Part shown: piece after piece, positions 59,608 through 64,000 of the stretch | How the letters are laid out: every line of letters begins with the position of its first letter | Numbering within the stretch: the first letter of the stretch is position 1 | Assembly (NCBI RefSeq): GCF_000473325.1 | Contig: NZ_AXBI01000001.1 | Span: 36,356 to 100,355, forward strand | Length of the DNA: 64,000 bases | Origin: Leisingera caerulea DSM 24564 | Lineage (GTDB): Bacteria > Pseudomonadota > Alphaproteobacteria > Rhodobacterales > Rhodobacteraceae | Direction: 5' to 3' | Program-made: the position numbers and the translations under genes | The notes under the pieces: generated by a model | What the model was told of the DNA's origin: nothing | The model's input: only the letters and a program-made list of their open reading frames with translations | The model's database searches: none

Positions 59608-60501
59608 TTGTTAGAAAACAGCATGTTGTCTGACGAGAGGAAACGAAATGGAGCTGTTTACAGCCAACTGAGTATCACGGAACGGCGCAAGATTGAACGC
59701 TGGAGGCATGCGAAGGTCCCTGTGAACGAGATCGCGTGCGTCCTTGGGCGCTGCAGATCGATGATATTCCGGGAGTTGAAGCGGAACCATTTCTCGGATC
59801 CCTGCCTGCCGAAATGTGATGGCTATTATGGCGCCGCAGCCCAGCTGATGGCGGCCGGCCGGCGCGCGAGGCAACGCAAGCTGATCCGTCATCCGGAGTT
59901 GTGCCGCCGTGTCGTCGAGCGGCTGAAAAATGGCTGGACGCCAGAACAGATCGGCAAAAGGATGATCCTTGAAGGCGCTAGGCTGCGGGTCTGCCAGGAA
60001 ACCATATACCGGTACATCTATTCCAAGGAAGGTATGACGCAGGATCCGATCGGCATTTTCCACGCCAAATTCGATGGCCGTCTTCCCGGATGGCAATGGC
60101 AGTGTCCTTCAGCGAAACGTCGAGCCCAATATGCTGACTCATTCTCAGTCTCCATCAGTTGCTTCAAACAAGACCCCTTTTCGGGTCACGCTCTGGATCA
60201 TAGCGAAGGAAAGACATTCCGTTTCCAGGACGGGCCACGGTCGAAGCAGGGCGATTAACCCATGTTTTGCGACCCCTCCTCGCCTTGGCAAAAAGGCACC
60301 GTTGAGAACACAAACCGGCGGGCCCGGCGATGGCTCCCGCGGAAGCGCGACATTCGGCAGTTCTCAGATCACGACATGAAAGTGATTTGCGACCGCCTCA
60401 ACAACACGCCCCGCAAATGCCTCGGGAGGAAGACGCCCGCAGAGGTCTTCAGAGAGAAGATGATGGAAGAACTGGGCTGCAGTCCCTACCCTGTGAAGTA
60501 A
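59608..60501 (+). pseudogene. IS30 family transposase, interrupted by an IS110 piece
   Basis: 59608 to about 60043 encodes the IS30 N-terminal helix-turn-helix part (LSITERRKIERWRHAKVPVNEIA, then RCRSMIFRELKRN and NGWTPEQIGKRM, ETIYRYIYSKEG). From about 60259 to 60501 the C-terminal part resumes (FCDPSSPWQKGTVENTNRRARRW, LNNTPRKCLGRKTPAEVF). The central DDE region is gone, replaced by roughly 215 bases of an IS110 element in the opposite direction. Not functional. Confidence 0.85.
60045..60258 (-). pseudogene. IS110 family transposase, first 33 residues and upstream end
   Basis: On the minus strand an ATG at 60142 opens MSQHIGLDVSLKDTAIAI followed by REDGHRIWRGKC, the beginning of a DEDD transposase of a different IS110 lineage from the one at 31633. 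Its upstream region to 60258 carries the family's usual leader. The rest was lost at the junction with IS30. Confidence 0.78.
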
Positions 60502-60701
60502 CAAAAGTCGCGGTTCAGGTATCGCTCACAAGTGCCAAGCGCGATTTTGCTCTGGCTTTTGTCCGGGAAAACTATGCGGACTTCGGGCCGTCGCCGCCAC
60601 ACCATGTGGAGGCCTGCTGTCTTTCCTCACTCAACTGCCGGGGCCCCGACCGCAATGGAAGAAGTCAGGGCAGGCCGGAATAGCTCCCCCTGGTGTTACA
60701 G

Positions 60702-61315
60702 TCAGATGGAGAGGCAGAAGTACTTAACCTCTAGATAGTCCTCTATTCCGTATTTAGATCCTTCGCGCCCGTTGCCGCTTTCCTTCATCCCGCCAAATGG
60801 CGCGACCTCGGTCGAGATCATGCCGGTGTTGGCACCAACGATGCCGAAGTCCAGCGCTTCGGCGGTGCGCCAGACGCGGCTAAGGTTCTGACCGTAGAAA
60901 TATGCAGCCAACCCAAATGGGGTTCTGTTGGCCATTTCGTACATTTCTTCAGGATCGCCAAACTTGATGATAGCTGCGACAGGGCCGAAAATCTCCTCGT
61001 GAAAGATTTGAAACTCCGGCGACACGTCGGTCAGTACCGTCGGCTCAAAAAAGCTTTTCCCCAGCGCGTGGCGCTTGCCGCCGGTGCTGATCGTGCCCCC
61101 TCGGCCAGTTGCATCAGCAACCAGTTCCTCAACTTTTTCAACCGCGGCCTGATCGATCATCGGTCCAATTTGCACATCTTCACCGAAACCGTCACCGACG
61201 CGCAACCCGCGGACCCGGGCGGTAAATTTTTCTACAAAAGCGTCGTGGATGCCTTCCTGCACGAAGAAACGATTGGCGCAAACACAGGTCTGGCCCGCAT
61301 TGCGGTACTTTGATG
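60702..61315 (-). pseudogene. gabD: Succinate-semialdehyde dehydrogenase tail cut by IS6
   Basis: The last 204 residues of a GabD-type enzyme, starting just before the catalytic Cys (NAGQTCVCANRFFVQ) and ending LEVKYFCLSI. It lacks the cofactor-binding part. It is similar to but distinct from the complete TgnE-like protein at 8790-10238. The IS6 copy 4 end at 61316 forms the break. As with pyc, the rest is expected at another locus or was deleted. Confidence 0.92.
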
Positions 61316-62124
61316 GGCATTGCCAACTTATTTGCACCCGGCTGAATGCGGCCTGCTCCGCGCCCGTCATGCGGTCATCTCGAGTGCGTAGCCGTTCCAA
61401 AGATCAAAGGCATCGGATCGGGCGTGGCGGTACGATGTGGCGGTAAGACGATAGCGGCGGGGACGGAAGAACATGTTGATCTGGTCATGTGCGTCCAGAA
61501 ATCTCTGAGCCTGTCCGGGTGACTTGAACCGCCCCATGAGTTTCTCTCGCTTGCGGGTTGGCCGATGGGATCCTTCGATCCGGTTGTTCAAGCCCTTGTG
61601 CGCCCGATGATCAGCATTCGCCACGAGGTTGCGGATCGGCCTGATGTAACTGCGCAGCTTGTCGGTGATCACGACCCGCGGCGCGCCAAACCGGTCGATC
61701 AGCCGCTTCAAGAACCGGCTGGCGGCCTTTGCATTACGTTGCTTTTGCACGAGAATGTCGAGCACATTCCCATTCGCGTCGACTGCCCGCCAAAGCCAGA
61801 ACTTCACGCCATTGATCGGAACAACGACTTCATCCAAGTGCCATTTGTCACTGGCGCCCGGCCTGTCGCGCTTGATGCAATCGGCGAAATGGCGGCCAAA
61901 CCGGTTCACCCAGTTCCGGACGGTTTCCCGGCTGACCATCACGCCGCGTTCGGCCAGCAGATCCTCGACATCTGCCGTGCTCAGCGCAAACCGATGGTAA
62001 GCCCAGACGGCATAGGAGATGATCTCGCGGGGAAAACGAAAGCCCTTCAGGCGTCGAATTGTCGGCACGGTTTTCATGATGACCGCCTATCCCGACGGAA
62101 CCCCGTGATCAACTTGGCAATGCC
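61316..62124 (-). mobile_element. IS6 family insertion sequence, copy 4 (809 bp)
   Basis: Fourth identical element. Flanks CTTTGATG and AGCGCGGA do not match. It is bounded by broken genes on both sides, gabD on the left and abgT on the right, and so joins two DNA segments that were not neighbours before. Confidence 0.95.
61367..62077 (-). CDS. IS6 family transposase (copy 4)
   Basis: Intact 236-residue transposase, same protein as copies 1 and 2. The plus-strand frame passing through it into the abgT tail is an antisense artefact. Confidence 0.95.
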   Translation of the reverse strand: MKTVPTIRRLKGFRFPREIISYAVWAYHRFALSTADVEDLLAERGVMVSRETVRNWVNRFGRHFADCIKRDRPGASDKWHLDEVVVPINGVKFWLWRAVDANGNVLDILVQKQRNAKAASRFLKRLIDRFGAPRVVITDKLRSYIRPIRNLVANADHRAHKGLNNRIEGSHRPTRKREKLMGRFKSPGQAQRFLDAHDQINMFFRPRRYRLTATSYRHARSDAFDLWNGYALEMTA

Positions 62125-62656
62125 AGCGCGGATGATGGCCGAGTCCATGGCCACGATGGCAAGCTTCATCGTCATCGTGTTCTTCGCGGCGCAGATGCTG
62201 GCCTATTTCAGCTGGTCCAATCTGGGGCAGATCATGGCGATCAAGGGCGCCGAGGCGCTGGAAGATCAGAACGGGTTCGTGCTGATCATCGGTATTATCT
62301 TCCTGGTCACGATGCTGAATCTGGTGATCGGCTCCGCCTCGGCCAAATGGGCAATCCTGGCGCCGATCTTCGTGCCGATGCTGATGTATCTGGGCTTTCA
62401 TCCGGCCTTCACGCAGATGCTCTACCGGATCGGCGACTCGATCACCAATCCGATCACGCCGATGGTCCCCTATATGCCGCTGCTCCTGTCTTTTGCGCAG
62501 AGATATGTGAATGGGATCGGCATCGGCACGCTGATCGCCGCGCTGCTGCCCTATAGCATCGCCTTCGCGGCCACCTGGGTTGTGATGATCCTGCTTTGGT
62601 ATTTGACGGGCTGGCCGCTCGGTCCCGATGGCCTGATCTTCTACGGCGCGCCCTAG
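62125..62656 (+). pseudogene. AbgT family transporter, C-terminal fragment
   Basis: About 177 residues of an aminobenzoyl-glutamate-type transporter: AQMLAYFSWSNLGQIMAIKG, NLVIGSASAKWAILAPIFVPM, IGDSITNPITPMVPYMPLLL, and a final helix ending LTGWPLGPDGLIFYGAP. The N-terminal two thirds were removed by IS6 copy 4. In the intact state it would have formed an import-and-cleave unit with the M20 hydrolase 32 bases downstream. Confidence 0.92.
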
Positions 62657-62688
62657 GCTCAGCCCCCCCCGCAGGAAAGGAGAAAACC

Positions 62689-63867
62689 ATGACCCATGAG
62701 ATAGCCAGAGCCTATGTGGAGCAGGCCGTCGCATGGAGACGTTATCTGCACCAATATCCCGAGCTCTCGTTTGAGGAGGTAGAGACGAGCCGGTATATTC
62801 TCGGCGAGATGACGAAGCTGAAACATGTCACCCGTATCGAGAAGCTCACCGAAACCAGCCTGGTCGTGGTTTTCGACAGCGGCAAGCCGGGTCCAAAGAT
62901 CGGCCTGCGCGCGGATATCGACGGTCTTCCGGTGACCGAGGATCGCGACGATCTGCCCTTCGCATCGAAGGTGGAGGGCAAGATGCATGCCTGCGGCCAT
63001 GACGGCCATTCGGCGATCCTGATGGCCGCCTGCCAATATCTCGACGATCATTTCGACGAGCTCGAAGGGGAGGTGCATGCCATCTTCCAGCATGCCGAGG
63101 AACTGCCGCCGGGCGGCGCGAGAGAGATGGTCGCGACCGGCTATTTCGACGATTTCGACTTCATCTACGGCCAGCACCTGATGTCGTTCGTGCCATTGGG
63201 CAAGATCGACATAAAGGCCGGCCCTGGCACCGCCAATTCGGATATCTACAGCATTAAGATCATCGGCAAGGGCGGCCATGCGGCGATGCCCGAGGAAACG
63301 ATCGACCCGGTGGTCATCGGGGCGCAATTCGTGACCAATCTCCAAAGCATCGTGGCCCGCCAATGCAACCCGCTCGATGCCATGGTGATCTCAAATACGG
63401 TCTTCCACGCCGGAACCGCGGATAACGTCATACCGCATAGCGTGACCCTGCGCGGCAGCGTCCGCACACATACCAAACAGGCTCGCAATCTTGCCGACTC
63501 CGGTCTTGAGAAACTGCTGAAGGGTCTTTGCGAGGCCAATGGCGCCTCCTACGAATACGAATTTCAATACGGATATGACGCGGTTCAGAACGATCCGGAG
63601 AAAACCGCGATCGTGCGCGACTTGGCCCGGAAACGCTATGGCGAGCATGTCATTTCCGAGAAGCCGATGATGGGCGGCGAGGATTTCAGTGCCTTCAGCC
63701 TGCGGGTGCCGTCGACATTCGGCATGATCGGCGCCAAAAACCCGGAAAAAGGCTTCGACTACCCGCATCACCACCCAAAATTCGGTATCGATGAGGACAG
63801 TTTCGAGATGGGGATCCAGATGATGGTGGATGTTGCCCTGAACAGCCGACAATTCGCCGGCCGCTAA
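62689..63867 (+). CDS. M20 family amidohydrolase (392 aa)
   Basis: Zinc or manganese amidohydrolase of the M20D group (AbgA/AbgB, HipO, indole-3-acetyl-amino-acid hydrolase). Metal ligands: Cys and His in GKMHACGHDGHSAIL, Glu-Glu in FQHAEELPPGGAREMV, His in GQHLM and His in the late FDYPHHHPKFG. The IKIIGKGGHAAMPEETIDPV stretch is the dimer domain. Together with the AbgT tail it suggests uptake and cleavage of p-aminobenzoyl-glutamate or another N-acyl amino acid. AGGAAAGGAG precedes the ATG. It appears intact, but its promoter was probably lost with the front of abgT. Confidence 0.9.
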   Translation: MTHEIARAYVEQAVAWRRYLHQYPELSFEEVETSRYILGEMTKLKHVTRIEKLTETSLVVVFDSGKPGPKIGLRADIDGLPVTEDRDDLPFASKVEGKMHACGHDGHSAILMAACQYLDDHFDELEGEVHAIFQHAEELPPGGAREMVATGYFDDFDFIYGQHLMSFVPLGKIDIKAGPGTANSDIYSIKIIGKGGHAAMPEETIDPVVIGAQFVTNLQSIVARQCNPLDAMVISNTVFHAGTADNVIPHSVTLRGSVRTHTKQARNLADSGLEKLLKGLCEANGASYEYEFQYGYDAVQNDPEKTAIVRDLARKRYGEHVISEKPMMGGEDFSAFSLRVPSTFGMIGAKNPEKGFDYPHHHPKFGIDEDSFEMGIQMMVDVALNSRQFAGR

Positions 63868-63884
63868 AGCGGGTGTCACGTTCC

Positions 63885-64000
63885 GGCATTGCCAAGTTGA
63901 TCGCATTGTCCTTCTCGGATAGCGCGGTACCATGACCATACCGACCTCATTGCCGCGGCTGAAGGGCTTCCGTTTTCCTCGCGAAATCATCGCCTATGCG
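63885..64000 (+). mobile_element. Start of a fifth, divergent IS6-like element (cut by window end)
   Basis: GGCATTGCCAAGTTGATC opens an end like that of the four copies, but the following bases differ. An ATG at 63932 begins [19 protein letters not shown], the start of an IS6 transposase related to but not identical with the others. The rest lies beyond the window. Confidence 0.85.

Noticed and set aside
1..64000. CRISPR array, tRNA, rRNA or replication origin
   Set aside because: No regularly spaced repeats, no cloverleaf-type tRNA sequence, no rRNA and no rep/par genes or iteron sets were seen on either strand.

Overview
The window reads as about 64 kb of GC-rich DNA from an alphaproteobacterium of the Rhodobacteraceae, probably the roseobacter group. 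The grounds are codon use, paired BCCT and polyamine-type ABC uptake systems, DUF1127 and Rnk-like stress genes, and several IS6, IS3, IS1182, IS110 and IS30 elements. No replication, partition or transfer gene is visible. The high IS load and gene fragments cut at IS ends suggest a plasmid, chromid or rearranged island. Placement at genus level is inference.

Layout. (1) 1-10.2 kb: an amidase fragment, then a GntR-controlled catabolic operon whose gene set matches the trigonelline (N-methylnicotinate) tgn pathway: alpha/beta hydrolase, flavin reductase with a Nudix-like tail, luciferase-like monooxygenase, aldehyde dehydrogenase, BCCT importer and succinate-semialdehyde dehydrogenase, plus a PF06684 protein and a DUF1330 protein. 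(2) 10.3-21.0 kb: after an IS6 copy, a stress island with four Rnk/GreA-like genes, an MscS channel, a DUF1127 protein, a tandem UspA, a dps gene with two in-frame stops and an MFS transporter; an IS3 element sits inside it. Three rnk-like genes and the DUF1127 gene share a 28-base upstream block and a two-hairpin leader. (3) 21.1-26.2 kb: 5-formyltetrahydrofolate cyclo-ligase with a nitronate monooxygenase, and a LysR-controlled CoA-transferase/acyl-CoA dehydrogenase pair. (4) 26.5-32.7 kb: IS21 remnant, second IS6, an orphan RTX protein, IS1182 and IS110.

(5) 32.8-38.7 kb: ubiT-ubiU-ubiV-nnrS facing away from ubiD-ubiX, an oxygen-independent ubiquinone and nitrogen-oxide module with a possible Crp/Fnr box between the two arms. 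(6) 38.7-40.4 kb: a graveyard of IS fragments. (7) 40.5-46.8 kb: Crp/Fnr regulator, HIT protein, HPP-CBS protein, a small exported protein, a second cyclo-ligase/nitronate monooxygenase pair and an NsrR-like Rrf2 regulator. (8) 47.5-48.9 kb: a pyruvate carboxylase tail cut by the third IS6. (9) 48.9-59.0 kb: a creatinine/creatine utilisation locus with ABC importer, creatininase, LysR, creatinase, a GlxA-type AraC regulator and a second BCCT carrier. (10) 59.6-64 kb: wrecked IS30 with an embedded IS110 piece, a gabD tail, the fourth IS6, an abgT tail with a complete M20 amidohydrolase, and the start of a fifth, divergent IS6-like element.

Working together: blocks 1 and 9 would take up and open methylated nitrogen compounds (trigonelline-type betaines, creatinine and creatine), giving methylamine, sarcosine or urea and central metabolites. 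Blocks 5 and 7 suit low-oxygen and nitrosative conditions. The rnk-like island looks like one regulon held together by a shared leader, and I regard it as the least explained part of the window.
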